From assembly GCA_023159155.1 (NCBI GenBank), contig JAJNNX010000071.1, positions 62,001 through 126,000 on the forward strand: a DNA stretch of 64,000 nucleotides, given 5' to 3'. A program made the position numbers and the translations under genes. Each line of letters opens with the position of its first letter. The first letter of the stretch is position 1. Source of the stretch: Ustulina deusta (lineage: Eukaryota > Ascomycota > Sordariomycetes > Xylariales > Xylariaceae). A model generated the notes under the pieces. That model did not search any database. It was not told the origin of the DNA and was given only the letters and a program-made list of their open reading frames with translations. Below are positions 37,184 to 51,426 of this stretch, one piece after another.

Positions 37184-40100
37184 TTTGCTAATAATTATAT
37201 TTAAACTTTTTAGTTATAAATAACAAAATATAGACCTAGAAATAGAAAAAAATATAAATTAATATAATTAAGCATTAAAAAAATACTATTAAATATTAAA
37301 ACAACTTTTTAAAAATAAAACAATTATTTTAAAAACAATTAAAACTAAAAAAACAGAAAAAAAACCTAGAACTCCCAAACCCAAAACAAAAAAGGTCTAT
37401 ATAATAACTTTTAAAAAAAAAAAACTAAGCCGCTATTTAAAAAATTATACAAAACTTCCAGAATTACCCCTACTAAAATAAGTAAAAACAACTAGCTAAA
37501 AAGACTTTAAAGGAGCCTATTATAATTAAGTTTATAACAATCAAAAATAGCTATACTAAACTATTTAAAAAAAATTCAAAAATAATTAATATTTTACAAA
37601 AAAAATAAACTTAGATTAATTAAGTAATACTATAAAAAAACTTTTAATAATAAACCGATCCTATTCCTAAAAAAAAAAAACTTCTAGTACATAGAGTTAA
37701 TACAAAGCTTCTTGCCCCTTTAGCTATTATATCTAGAGAAGTTTTTTTTAAAAAAAAAATCTAAAACTTTGCTACTATTACAATTAGGATTTAATATAGT
37801 ACTAAAACTTAATAGCAAAAAACGTACCTCTAGCCCCTATTAATATTATATATTTATATAATTTATTCTATTTAAAAAAAAATTCGTAAATAAACTACTA
37901 GCTATAAACTTTATTAAACAAAATATAAACCTAAACGTTACTTTTGTTCTATTTATACCTAAACTTAAATTAACTAAATATAAATTTATAATTAATTACT
38001 AATAAAAAAATATATATTTAAAAAATCAAATTATACTAGCTTTAAATATTAATAATACTATATTTAATTATTGCAATACTACTTAATTTATAAAACTAAA
38101 TATTATTAAAGCTTTTTATTAATTATTATTAACTATAGAATTATATTATTTTATTTTTTTCTAAACTTACAAAAAAATATTTTAATAAAAAGTCTTATTA
38201 TTTAGTTTAAAAATAAAACCTACCTAGTAGCAAGCTTTTATTAATATATAAATCTAAAAATTTCTAAACAAGTTTATAAATGCTTATATAAACAATATTT
38301 TAATCTATTCCAAAACTAAAAAATAGCACTAAACCTATTATAAAAAAGTAATCTATTGTTTATATTAAGCTAGATATTAAAAAAATATTAAAAACTTTTG
38401 TTTTAATATATTTATTATTAATTACTTAAAAATAATTATAAAAGCTAGAGTAAAAATTAGAATTAACCCTATAAAAATCTAAGCAATTCTAAATTAGGAC
38501 TTTAATAATTTTAAAAGTACTAAATTAATCCGGTTATTTTTTAAGCTTTATAATTATGTTTATATATTTACCTACTACATTAATAAAATTGTAGCCCTTC
38601 CAAATTAATTATTAAAAAAAAATAAACTATTTATAATAGGACTAAAACAAAAATAAGCTTTCGAATATATAAAACTACTAGTTTATAAAGCACCTGTTCT
38701 AGCCTTTTTTAGGCCCGGCCAACTAATATAAATAAAAACAGATACCTTATACAATATAATAATAAAAATTATCTAGTAGTAATAAGAAGATATAACCTAA
38801 AAACTTTTAAAATATTTTTTTAAAACAATAATACTAATTAAGCAAGCCTACCTAATTTAAGACTATAAACTTCTAGCAATAGTACAAACTTTAGAATATT
38901 ACTACCTAGAGCTCCTTAGAACTAAGTTCTTTATAATAACTAATTATTAAGCTTTATTATATTTTTTAAATAAATAGATTTTATTAATATAATAAATATA
39001 TTAGGCTGATTTTTTATTAAACTTTAATATTATTTTTTAATACTAACTAGAACAAAAAAATATAGTAGCTAATGCTTTATTAAAAAAAATAGCCAAGCTT
39101 TTTATAATTAAAGCTAGAAAAACTAAAAAACAAACAATAATATTAGTTCTGCCTAACAAAATATTAAGTCCTATATTAACTATAGACTTTTTACTTAATA
39201 TTTTCTAAAAAACTAACCTAGTAAACTTAATTAAACAAAAAAATTAGTTATAAGATCTAAAAAATAAAAACAAAAAGTTATATATACCTAAGGTTATTTT
39301 AGATAGGACTATTTTTTTTTTGTATAGCTTTAATTTAAAAAGCTTATATATTTTTAATTATTATATACCAAAATTAATACAAAACAATTAAAATATTAAA
39401 ACAAAAATATTACTAGCTTTACTTAAAATATAATTATAAACAATACATATATAATTATTATAACTATAAAAAAACAAAATACTACAAAACAAAACTTCTA
39501 GCTTTTTTTACCTATTGCTTATACTAGCTATAGTATAGCAATACATAATAATAAGTAGCAAAAACATACTACCTAACTAATAAGGTTATAATTACATATA
39601 GGTATTCGTAAATAAATTCAGCTATCTAATTGCAACTTTACCTAACAAAAAAGCAAATATTATAGAATTACTAGCTGTACAATACTACAAAAGTTTATAT
39701 AGATTTTTTAGTATATTAGGCATATAAATATTAAATAACGTAGAACTATTTATTTCTAAGTTTATAATAATAATTAATAGTCTTACAAGCACTAAGCATT
39801 GCTTTAGTAATACTTACTACCTTTAAACCTAAAAAATAATAAAATTAACTAATTAAAAATTAGACTAATAATTTTATTTCTATATTAATAAATACCAAAA
39901 TAATTAAAATATTTATTTCCTTGCTTTAAATTTTATATATAATTTTTTATAATATTTATTAATTAATATATTACTACTAAAAGTAGCAATAAGAATTAAA
40001 GTATAAAGTTTTTTAATAGTAAATATTAGCAAAACTATTATAAATTCTAATACTAAACAATAAGTGCTTGAGCTGGTCTATTAAACCTAGGATGTTTAAA

Positions 40101-40780
40101 AAATAATATATAATATAGCAACTTTTACGTAAAAATAATATAAGCTATAAACTAATAAAAAAAAACGTTTAGTAGATTTTAAAATAAAAAATAAAGTTTT
40201 TAAAAAAAAAAAAGGTTTTATAATATAAGTACTAACTACTAGATTGGATTTTTAGTTAGTTAGACTTTTTAAAATCTTAAAAAAAACAAAAATTTAGCTA
40301 TATTTTTAACTTGCTTAACTTTTATAAAATAAAAAACTTATTTTATGCTAACCGATTATAAAAAGCAAGTAATAACTTTTTATTTTAACAAATCTAATTA
40401 TTGCTTTTAGCTAAAAATATTAATAATAAAACAAAATTTAAAATTAAACAAATTAAACAATTAAAAATATAAAAAAAAAACAAAAAGTTATAATATTAGG
40501 TTGCTTAAAAGAGCTATAATTTTAATAATATTTAATACGTAGCTTAGAATTTTAAAAATACGCTAATTAAACTTAACTAATTCTATAAAACTTATAAAAA
40601 AACCTTTAGACCTCTTATAAAATTACAAAAATAAATATACATAGCAATAGCTAACAAATTTGCAAGCAATTATAAAAATAATAATAAAGCAATATAATAT
40701 AAAAAGATTATATAAACTTAACGTTATTAATAACTTTGAGTTAAAACTATGTCTGAACTTTTGGTTTTAAAAAGGGGTAG
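37184..40780 (+). mobile_element. element A internal, second part: RT to chromodomain
   Basis: Continues element A from protease/RT through RNase H (about 38,700-38,770), integrase, GPF/Y and chromodomain (about 40,490-40,600) to the 3' LTR. With 22,847-24,886 it makes about 5.64 kb, the family's internal length. Confidence 0.85.
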
Positions 40781-41015
40781 TGTAATAGTTAGTATAGTTT
40801 TGGCAAGACCTATAAAAATTTTAGACCTATATAGCAATAAAATAGGAAGTTTATGCACGGACTAACCTAACTTTGCAGCTATATATATAGAGTTCATATC
40901 TACTTACCCTATAAACTCTAACTTTTTTTTTTTCTTTCTTTCTTTTTTAGCTTAGAGTCTTTGTTTATAGTATTAATAAACTAGCTGTAAAAGCTTTACT
41001 TGACTGATTGTAACA
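40781..41015 (+). repeat. element A 3' LTR
   Basis: TGTAATAGTTAGTATAG to GATTGTAACA, 235 bp. It is followed by GTGTG (41,016-41,020), which matches GTGTG before the 5' LTR at 15,514-15,518. Confidence 0.9.
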
Positions 41016-41016
41016 G

Positions 41017-41253
41017 TGTGACAGTCAGTACAGTCTGGCGTACAGTCTTGGCAAGACCCACAAGAACTCCAGACCCATATAGCAATAAAATAGGAAATTT
41101 ACGTATGGACCAACCTAACTCTACAGCTATATATATAGAGTCTATATCTACTTACTTTATAAACTTTAATTTTTTTTTTTTTTTTTAGCTTAAAATCTTT
41201 GTTTATAGTATTAATAAACTAGCTATAAAAGCTATATTTAATTAATTATAATA
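41017..41253 (+). repeat. element B 5' LTR with internal terminal duplication
   Basis: Begins TGTGACAGTCAGTACAGTCT, then repeats GTACAGTCTTGG after a short GGC. The first four bases overlap the right TSD of A. Confidence 0.85.
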
Positions 41254-44200
41254 TTATTTTAAGTTTACTAATTATTTATTAATAAGTATTTAATAAATAT
41301 ATATTTTTTATTTTGCTATAGTTAGCAAAACATAAATAAACTTTTTTTTTTAATTATATGCTTAATATAAAAAATTATATATTTTATAATATAAATCTAA
41401 CTTTAATATAACTTTAATAAAACTTTTAACTTTTATGCTACTTAAAAGTTAATAACCTGTAAAAAACCTAACTTTAAATATTTTTATTTTATTTTTGGTT
41501 TTTAAACAATTAGAATAATTCTAACTCTTAAATATAGCTAGCTTTTTATTATTAGATAATTTTAAAATCTTTTTTTTTATAAAAAAAAAAAATTTAAGCA
41601 CTAGACTTTTTTATAAACGCTTTAGGCGAACCAATACTTAAAAAAAAAATCTAAAAAAAACAAAAAATTAAAACTTAAAAAAGAAAAATCTAAACTAGAA
41701 CTAGAACAATTTAAAATAAATAATATACTTAAAAATATAGCACTAAATATTATAGCTATACAAACTTATAATTTTGCGTTAATTCTAATAAAACTTTTTT
41801 AATAAATAAATAAAATAAAGCGCTAATTTTTTAATACGTTTATTTTAGCACTTTTAAGGAACAACTATAATTTAATACTAAAAAGCATATTTAAAAGCAC
41901 TAACTTTAAACTTTTTAGTTTTGTTATTTTATTTATTTTTTGTTTTATTAGTTTATTTTTTAGCGCTTTAAATTTTACTTATGCTAAAAAAACTAAAATA
42001 TAAAAAACTAATTTTAGCAAGTTTATAAAAAATAAAGCTTTATTTAATAACTAGGTCTATAAACTAGCAAAAAAACTAAATAAAAATATTACTATGTTTT
42101 GAACTAAAAATAGCTAATTTTAATATATTATAAACTAATTAAAAAGATGTATTAAAAAATTAGTAAAAATATACTTTTATTTAACTAAAAAACTATTTAA
42201 TAATATTACTAAAATAATCTAAGCTTTATTAATAATTTATTATAATTTTAATTAAATAGCTATTATTTATAAAATATTTTAAGCTTATATATATAAAGCT
42301 AATAAAAATATTAATAAATTTATTTTTATATTTAATAGTTTAGCTTAAAAATATTAATTTGCTAAATTATAATAAAAATATAAATTATAAGATTATTTTT
42401 ATATAAATTTAAAAAAAACTTATATAAAGTTTTTATAGATTTAGATATTTTTTATAAATTATTTACTAATAAAGTTATTAAATTAATATATAATATTAAA
42501 TAAGCTTATAAAAACTATTAATAAACTAAACCTGCTAGCTTAACTAAGCAAAAATCTAACTTAAGTAACTAAACTTTTAGCAAACCGGCTTACTAATTTT
42601 TAGCTAACCCTAAAAGTTCTAAAATATTTATTTTAAAATAGTTAAAACAAGCGTTAATTATTAAAAAAAAAAACTTTATTAAAATAATAAGATTTGTTTT
42701 ATTTATAGTAAAAAAAAGCATATATTAGTTAACTGCCCCGACCGAAAGCCTAAAATCTTAGGCATTTAACTAGCAAAAAAAAACTATAACAAAAATAGCT
42801 CTAGTAGTTTATTTAATTTAAAAAATAAGTAGAACTAATAAAAGTTTTTTTGTTAGTTTTTTTATTTATTTTAGTTAAAATATATAGCTAAAATAAATTA
42901 ATTATTTTTAAAATATTTATTTAATTATAAGTTAATAGTATTAAAATAAAAACTTTAGCTTTATATAATATTAAAACTTATATTTTTTTAATAATTAGCT
43001 ATAAGTTTATATAATAAGTTAAGCAATAATTAAAAATAAAAATAGTTCGGTTAGCCAAACTTTAAAAGTTTTATAACTACTAAAGTAAAGTAGTTAGCAA
43101 AGTTTGCAAACATTTAATATATATTATAAAAATTAATAATTAATAATTTAAAAATTAAATATTTTAAATTACTAACTTTAGTTATAATATTATTATTAGT
43201 ATTAAATAGTTAATAAAACAAAATGTTCTAATAAAAACTTAAAAATAATAGTTAATTTAGCTAAATAATCTATTTTTATTAATTTAATTTTTGCTCATAA
43301 TTATAGTTAAATTTTTTAGTGATAAATAATAAAATATAGACCTAGAAATATAAAAAAATATAAATTAATATAATCGAGCGTTAAAAAAATATTATTAAAT
43401 ATTAAAACAATTTTTTAAAAATAAAACAATTATTTTAGAGATAACTAAGATTAAAAAAATAAAAAAAAGACCTAGGACCTTTAAACTTAAGACAAAAAAA
43501 GTTTATATAATAATTCTTAAAAAAAAAAAAAACCAAGCTACTATTAAAAAAATTATACAAAACTTCTAAAATTACCCCTATTAGAATAAGTAGAAATAAC
43601 TAGCCAAAAAAACTCCAAAGAAACCTATTGCAATCAAGTTTATAATAACTAAAAATAACTATACCGAACTACTTAAAAAAAACTTAAAAATAATTAATAT
43701 TTTACAAAAAAAATAGACTTAAATTAACTAAGTAGTACTATAAAAGACTTTTAATAATAAACTAATCTTATTCCCGAAAAAAAAAAACTTCCGGTACGTA
43801 AAGTTAGTACGAAGCTTTTTGCTTTTTTAGTTATTATATCTAAAAAAGTTTTTTTTTAAAAAAAAATCTAAAACTTTACTACTATTATAACTAAGATTTA
43901 ATATAGTACTAGAACTTAATAGCAAAAAATATACTTTTAGCCCTTATTAATATTATATACTTATATAGTTGATTTTATTTAAAAAAAGGTTTATAAATAA
44001 ACTGCTAGCTATAGATTTTATTAAATAAAATATAAATTTAAACGTTATTTTTATTTTATTTATATTTAAACTTAAATTAATTAAATATAAATTTATAATT
44101 AATTATTAATAAAAAAATATATATTTAAAAAATTAAATTATGCTAGCTTTAAATATTAGTAGTACTATATTTAATTATTGCAATACTATCCGATTTGCAA

Positions 44201-46885
44201 AACTAGATATTATTAAAGCTTTTTACTAATTATTATTAACTATAGAATTATATTATTATTATTTTTTTTAAACCTATAAAAAAGTATTTTAATAAAAAGT
44301 TTTACTATTTAGTTTAAAAATAAAACCTGCTTAATAGCAAGCTTTTATTAACACGCAAATTTAAAAACTTTTAAATAAGTTTGTAAGTATTTATGCAAAT
44401 AATGTTTTAATCTATTTTAAAACTAAAAAATAGTATTAGACCTATTATAAAAAAATAATCTATTATTTATATTAAGCCAAATATTAAAAAAATATTAAAA
44501 AGTTTTGTTTTAATATATTTATTATTAATTATTTAAAAATAGTTATAAAAGCTAAAGTAAAGATTAAAATTAACTTTGCAAAAATCTAAGTAATTCTAGA
44601 TTAAGATTTTAATAATTTTAAAAGTACTAAATTAATCCAGTTGTTTTTTAAGTTTTATAATTATGTTTGTATGTTTATTTACTACACTAGTAAAATTGCT
44701 GCTTTTTTAAATTAACTATTAAAAAAAAATAAGCTATTTGTAATAGAACTAGAACAAAAATAAGCTTTTAAATATATAAAACTATTAATTTATAAAGCAT
44801 TTATTTTAGCTTTTTTTAGGCCCGGCTAACTAATATAAATAAAAACAAATATTTTATGCAATATAATAAAAAAAATTATTTAGTAGCAATAAAAAAATAT
44901 AACCTAAAAACCTATAAAATATTTTTTTAAAATAATAATACTAACTAAGCAAGCTTACCTAATTTAAAACTATAAATTTCTAGTAGTAATATAAACTTTA
45001 AAATATTATTACTTAAAGCTCCTTAGAACTAAGTTTTTTATAATAACTAATTATTAAGTTTTATTATATTTTTTAAATAAATAGATTTTATTAATATAAT
45101 AAATATGCTAAGCTAACTTTTTATTAAACTTTAATATTATTTTTTAATACTAATTAAAACAAAAAAATATAGTAGCTAATGCTTTATTAAAAAAAATAGC
45201 TAAGTTTTTTATAATTAAAGCTAAAAAAACTAAAAAACAAACAATAATATTAGTTCTGCCTAACAAAATATTAAGTCCTATATTAATTATGGACTTTTTA
45301 CCTAATACTTCCCAAAAAGCCAACCTAGTAAACCTAATTAAACAAAAAAACTAGTTGTAAGATCTAAAAAATAAAAACAAAAAGTTATATATATTTAAAG
45401 TTATTTTAAATAGAACTATTTTTTTTTATATAGTTTTAATTTAAAAAGTTTATATGTTTTTAATTATTATATATTAAAATTAGTATAAAATAATCGAAAT
45501 ATTAAAACAAAAATACTATTAGTTTTATTTAAAATATAATTATAAATAATATATATATAATTATTATAACTATAAAAGAAATAAAATACTATAAAACAAA
45601 ACTTCTGGCTTTTTTTACTTATTGTTTATATTAGCTATAATATAGTTATATATAGTAATAAATAGCAAAAATATATTACCTAACTAATAGGGTTATAACT
45701 ATATATAGATGTTTATAAATAAGTTTAGCTGTTTGATCGTAACTTTACCTAGCAAAAAAATAGACATTGCAGAATTACTAGCTATACAATACTATAGAAA
45801 TTTATACAAATTTTTTAGTATACTAAATATATAAATATTAAATAATACAAAACTATTTATTTTTAAGTTTATAGTAATAATTAATAGTTTTATAAGTATT
45901 AAGCACTGCTTTAGTAGTACTTACTACCTTTAGACCTAAAAAGTAATAAAATTAACTAATTAAAAACTAGACTAATAATTCTGTTTTTATATTAATAAAT
46001 ACTAGAACAATTAAAATATTTATTTTTTTATTTTAAATTTTATATATAATTTTTTATAATATTTATTAATTAATATATTACTACTAAAAATAGCAATAAA
46101 AATTAAAGCACAAAACCTTTTAATAGTAAATATTAGTAAAACTATTATAAATTTTAATACTAAGTAGCAAGTGTTCGAACTAGTCCGCTAAACCTAAAAT
46201 GTTTAAAAAATAATATATAATATAGCAACTTTTGTACAAAAATAATATAAGCTATAAACCAATAAGAAAAAATGTTTAGTAAATTTTAAAATAAAAAATA
46301 AGGTTTTTTTAAAAAAAAAAAGTTTTATAATATAAGCACTAACTATTAGATTAAACTTTTAATTAGTTAGATTTTTCGAAATCTTAAAAAAATAAAAATT
46401 TAGCTATATTTTTAACTTGCCTAATTTTTATAAAATAAAAAACCTATTTTATACTAACCGATTATAAAAAACAAGCAATAACTTTTTATTTTAATAAATC
46501 TAATTATTGTTTTTAGCTAAAAATATTAATAGCAAAACAAAATTTAAAATTAAATAAATTAAACAATTAAAAATATATAAAAAAACAAAAAGTTATAATA
46601 CTAAGTTGTTTAAAAAAGCTATAATTTTAATAATATCTAGTATATAGTTTAAAATTTTAAAAATATACTAATTAAACTTAACTAATTTTATAAAACTTAT
46701 AAAAAAGCCCCTGGACTCCCCGTAAAATTATAAAAATAAATATATGTAGTAATAGCTAACAAATTTGCAAGCAATCACAAAAACAATAATAAAGCAGTAT
46801 AACATAAAAAAACTATATAAACTTAATATTATTAATAACTTTAAGTTAAAACTATATTTAAACTTTTAGTTTTAAAAAAAAATAG

Positions 46886-47132
46886 TATAACAGTTAGTAT
46901 AGTTTAGGGTATAGTTTTAGCAAGACTTGCAAGAACTTTAGACCTATATAGCAATAAAATAGGAAGTCTGCGCATGGACCAACCTAACTCTGCAGCTATA
47001 TATATAGAGTCTATATTTACCCACCCTATAAACTCTAACTTCTTTTTTTCTTTTTTTTCTTTTTTAGCTTAGAGTCTTTGTCTATAATATCAATAAACTA
47101 GCTATGGAAGCTTTATTTGACTGATTGTGACA
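46886..47132 (+). repeat. element B 3' LTR
   Basis: TATAACAGTTAGTATAG, then a second GTATAGTTTTAG (the same duplication as the 5' LTR), ending GATTGTGACA. Confidence 0.85.
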
Positions 47133-47219
47133 GGTTGGTCTGTGCGTAGACTTCCTATCTTATTGCCATATGGGTCTGGAGTCCTTGCGGGTCTCGCTAA
47201 GACTGTACTGACCGTCACA
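47133..47219 (-). repeat. solo LTR C, right part
   Basis: GGTTG, then GTCTGTGCGTAGACTTCC to ACTGACCGTCACA. With 15,360-15,514 it makes one LTR of about 240 bp. TTTAT follows (47,220-47,224), matching 15,355-15,359. No internal region of its own exists, so it is a solo LTR left by LTR-LTR recombination. Confidence 0.85.
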
Positions 47220-47224
47220 TTTAT

Positions 47225-49653
47225 TATACTAATAAAATTGTTGCTTTTTTAAATTAACTACTAAAAAAAATAAGCTATTTGTAATAGGACTAAAACAAAA
47301 ACAAGCTTTTAAATATATAAAACTGCTAGTATATAAGATATTTATTTTAGCTTTTTTTAGGCCCGGCTAACTAATATAAATATAAATAAATGCTTTACAT
47401 AACGTAATAAAAAAAATTATCTAGTAGTAATAAAAAGATATAACCTAGAAACTTATAAAGTATTTTTTTAAAACAATAACGCTAACTAAGCAAGCTTACC
47501 CGATTTAAAACTATAAATTCTTAGTAGTAGTACAAACTTTAGAATATTACTGCCTAAAGTTCTTTAAAATTAAGTTTTTTATAGTAACTAATTATTAAGC
47601 TTTATTATATTTTTTAAATAAATAGATTTTATTAATATAATAAGTATATTAAGCTAACTTTTTATTAAATTTTAATATTATTTTTTAATACTAACTAAAA
47701 TAAAAAAACATAGTAACTAATATTTTATTAAAAAAAATAGCTAAGCTTTCTATAATTAAAGCTAAAAAAACTAAAAAAAAAATAATAATATTAGTTTTGC
47801 CTAATAAAATACTAAGTCCTATATTAACTATAGACCTTTTATTTAATATTTTTTTAAAAAGCTAACCTAATAAACTTAATTAAACAAAAAAACTAGCTAT
47901 AAGATCTAAAAAATGAAAATAAAAAGCTATATATATTTAAGGTTACTTTAAATAAGATTATTTTTTTTATATAGCTTTAATTTAAAAAGCTTATATATTT
48001 TTAATTATTATATATTAAAATTAGCATAAAATAATTAAAATATTAGAACAAAAATATTACTAGCTTTACTTAAGATATAATTATAAATAATATATATATA
48101 ATTATTATAATTATAAAAAAAAACAAAATACTATAAGATAAAACTTTTAGCTTTTTTTACTTATTATTTATATTAGCTATAGTATAGCAATATATAGTAA
48201 TAAATAGTAAAAATATATTACTTGACTAATAGGGTTATAATTATATATAAGTATTTATAAATAAGTTTAGCTATTTAATTACAACTTTACCTAGCAAAAA
48301 AAAAAATATTACAAAGTTACTAGTTATATAATACTATAAAAATTTATATAGATTTTTTAGCATACTAGATATATAAATATTAAATAATATAAAATTATTT
48401 ATTTTTAAATTTATAGCAATAATTAATAGTCTTACAAGTACTAAGCACTGCTTTAATAATACTTATTACTTTTAAACTTAAAAAGTAATAGAATTAACTA
48501 ATTAAAAACTAGACTAATAACTCTGTTTTTATATTAACAAATACTAAAATAATTAAAATATTTATTTTTTTGTTTTAGATTTTATATATAATTTTTTGTA
48601 ACATTTATTAATTGATATATTATTACTAAAAATAACAATAGGAATTAAAATACAAAACTTTTTAATAATAAATATTAGCAAAACTGTTATAAATTCTAAT
48701 ATTAAGCAATAAACGTTCAAACTAGTTTACTAAACCTAAAACATTTAAAAAATAACATATAATATAACAACCCTTACATAAAAACAATATAAGCTATAAA
48801 CTAACAAAAAGAAATACCTAATAAATTTAAAAAAAAAAAAATTTAAAAAAAAAAAAGCTTTATAACACAAATACTAACTATTAGATTAGATTTTTAGTTA
48901 GTTAGACCTTTCAAAATCTTAAAAAAATAAAGATTTAGCTATATTTTTAATTTGCCTAACTTTTACAAAATAAAAAACTTGTTTTATATTAACTAATTAT
49001 AAAAAATAAACAATAACCCTTTATTTTAATAAATCTAATTACTACTTTTAATTAAAAATATTAATAGCAAAACAAAATTTAAAATTAAACAAATCAAACA
49101 ATTAAAAATATATAAAAAAAACAAAAAACTATAATATTAAATTGCTTAAAAAAGCTATAATTCTAATAATATTTAATATATAGCTTAAAATTTTAAAAAT
49201 ATACTAATTAAGCTTAACTAATTCTATAAAACTTATAAAAAAGCTTCTGGACCTCTTATAAAATTATAAAAATAAATACACATAGTAGCAGCTAACAAAT
49301 TTACAAACAATTATAAAAATAATAATAAAACAATATAATATAAAGAAATTATATAAACTTAACATTATTAGTAACCTTAAATTAAAACTATATCTAAATT
49401 TTTAGTTTTAAAAAAAAGTAGTATAACAGTTAGTACAGTTTTAGCAAAACTTGCAAAAACTTTAGACTTACATAGCAATAAAATAGAAAGTTTACGTACG
49501 GACTAACTTATAACTTTGCAGCTATATATATAAAGTTTATATCTACCTATTTTGTAAACTTTGACTTTTTTTTATTTTTATTTTTTAGCTTAAAGTCTTT
49601 GTTTATAATATTAATAAACTAGCTATAGAAGCTTTACTTAACTGATTATAACA
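47225..49653 (+). mobile_element. element D, right part: RT end to 3' LTR (49,422-49,653)
   Basis: It resumes pol exactly where 15,359 stops (compare 28,590-28,620 in F1) and runs through RNase H, integrase and chromodomain (about 49,120-49,250). The 3' LTR at 49,422-49,653 ends GATTATAACA. It is extremely AT-rich and non-coding. Confidence 0.85.
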
Positions 49654-50008
49654 AATAATAGCTAATAAATTTATAAATAATTATAAAAATAATAATAAGG
49701 CAATATATTATAAAAAAGCTATATAAACTTAATATTATTAATAATTTTAAGTTAAAACTATGTTTAAACTTTTAGTTTTAAAAAAAATAGTATAATAGTT
49801 AGTATAGTTTTTGTAAAACTTATAAAAACTTTAGACTCATATAGTAATAAAATAAGAGATTTACGTACGGATTAATTTATAACTTTATAGCTATATATAT
49901 AGAGTTTATATTTATTTACTCTATAAACTTTTTTTTTTTTTGGCTTAGAGTTTTTATTTATAGTATTAATAAACTAGCTATAGAATCTTTACACGACTAA
50001 TTGTGACA
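49654..50008 (+). mobile_element. chromovirus 3' fragment with LTR 49,791-50,008
   Basis: A short piece of 3' untranslated region followed by an LTR of 218 bp ending TTGTGACA. It directly follows the LTR of D. Its 5' part is absent. Confidence 0.75.
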
Positions 50009-51426
50009 AATATATAGTAATAAATAGTAAAAATATATTATTTAACTAATAGGGCTATAACTATATATAAATATTTATAAACAAGTTTAATTAATTAATT
50101 ATAACTTTACTTAGCAAAAAAACAAATATTATATAATTATTAGTTATATAATACTAGTAGAATTTATATAGATTTTTTAGTATATTAAATATATAAATAT
50201 TATATAATATAAGATTATTTATTTTCAAATTTATAATAATAATTAATAGTTTTATAAGTATTAAGTACTATTTTAGTAGCATTTACTACTTTTAAACCTA
50301 AAAAATAATAGAATTAATTAATTAAGAATTAGATTAATAACTTTGTTTTTATGTTAATAAATACTAAAATAACTAAAGTATTTATTTTTTTATTTTAAGT
50401 TTTATATATAATTTATTATAATATTTATTAATTAATATATTACTATTAAAAATAACAATAAAAATTAATATATAAAACTTTTTAATAATAAATATTAATA
50501 AAATTATTATAAATTTTAATATTAAATAATAAATATTTAAATTAATTTATTAAACTTAAAACTTTGAAAAAAATAATATATAATATAGTAACCTTTGTAT
50601 AAAAATAATATAAATTTTAAACTACTAAAAGAAATTGCTTAATAAACTTTAAAATAAAAAATAAGGTTTTAAAAAAAAAAGTTTTATAATATAAATATTA
50701 ATTATTAAATTAAACTTCTAATTAGTTAGATTTTTTAAAGTCTTAAAGAAATAAAAGTTTAGCTATATTTTTAATTTGTTTAACTTTTATAAAATAAACA
50801 ATAATTTTTTATTTTAATAAATCTAGTTATTATTTCTAGCTAAAAATATTAATAATAAAACAGAATTTAAAATTAAGTAAATTAAACAATTAAAAATATA
50901 TATAAAAAATAAAAAACTTTAGTACTAAATTATTTAAAAAAACTATAATCTTAATAATATTTAATATATAGCTTAAAAATTTAAAAATATATTAATTAAG
51001 TTTAACTAATTTTATAAAACTTATAAAAAAGCTTTTAGACTTTTTATAAAACTATAAAAATAAATATATATAGTAATAACTAATAAATTTACAAATAATT
51101 CTAAAAATAATAATAAAGTAGTATATTATAAAAAAGCTATATAAATCTAATATTATTAATAACTTTTAGTTTTAAAAAGAAGTAGTATAATAATTAATAT
51201 AGTTTTAGCAAAACTTATAAAAAATTTAGACCTATATAACAATAAAATAAAAAGCTTATATATAAACTAACCTATAATTCTATAGCTATATATATAAAGT
51301 CTATATCTATTTATTTTATAAACTTTAATTTCTTTTTTTTCTTTTCTTTTTTTTTTTTTAGCTTAGAGTTTTTATTTATAATATAAATAAACTAGCTATA
51401 AAAGCTTTACTTAACTAATCGTGACA
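50009..51426 (+). mobile_element. chromovirus 3' fragment: integrase end, chromodomain, LTR 51,186-51,426
   Basis: It starts inside integrase (compare 48,183-48,250) and ends with an LTR (51,186-51,426, ...ATCGTGACA). It is the last recognisable piece of the AT-rich block. Confidence 0.8.

Larger units (their letters stand above)
41017..47132 (+). mobile_element. element B: full-length chromovirus, 6,116 bp
   Basis: LTRs at 41,017-41,253 and 46,886-47,132 share a private duplication near their start (GTACAGTCTGGCGTACAGTC in the 5' copy). This confirms them as a pair. Internal DNA is 41,254-46,885 (5,632 bp). GGTTG flanks it at 15,510-15,514 and 47,133-47,137. The coding order is as in F1, with very heavy RIP and GC only a small fraction of bases. 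Element A inserted at its extreme 5' end. Confidence 0.9.
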
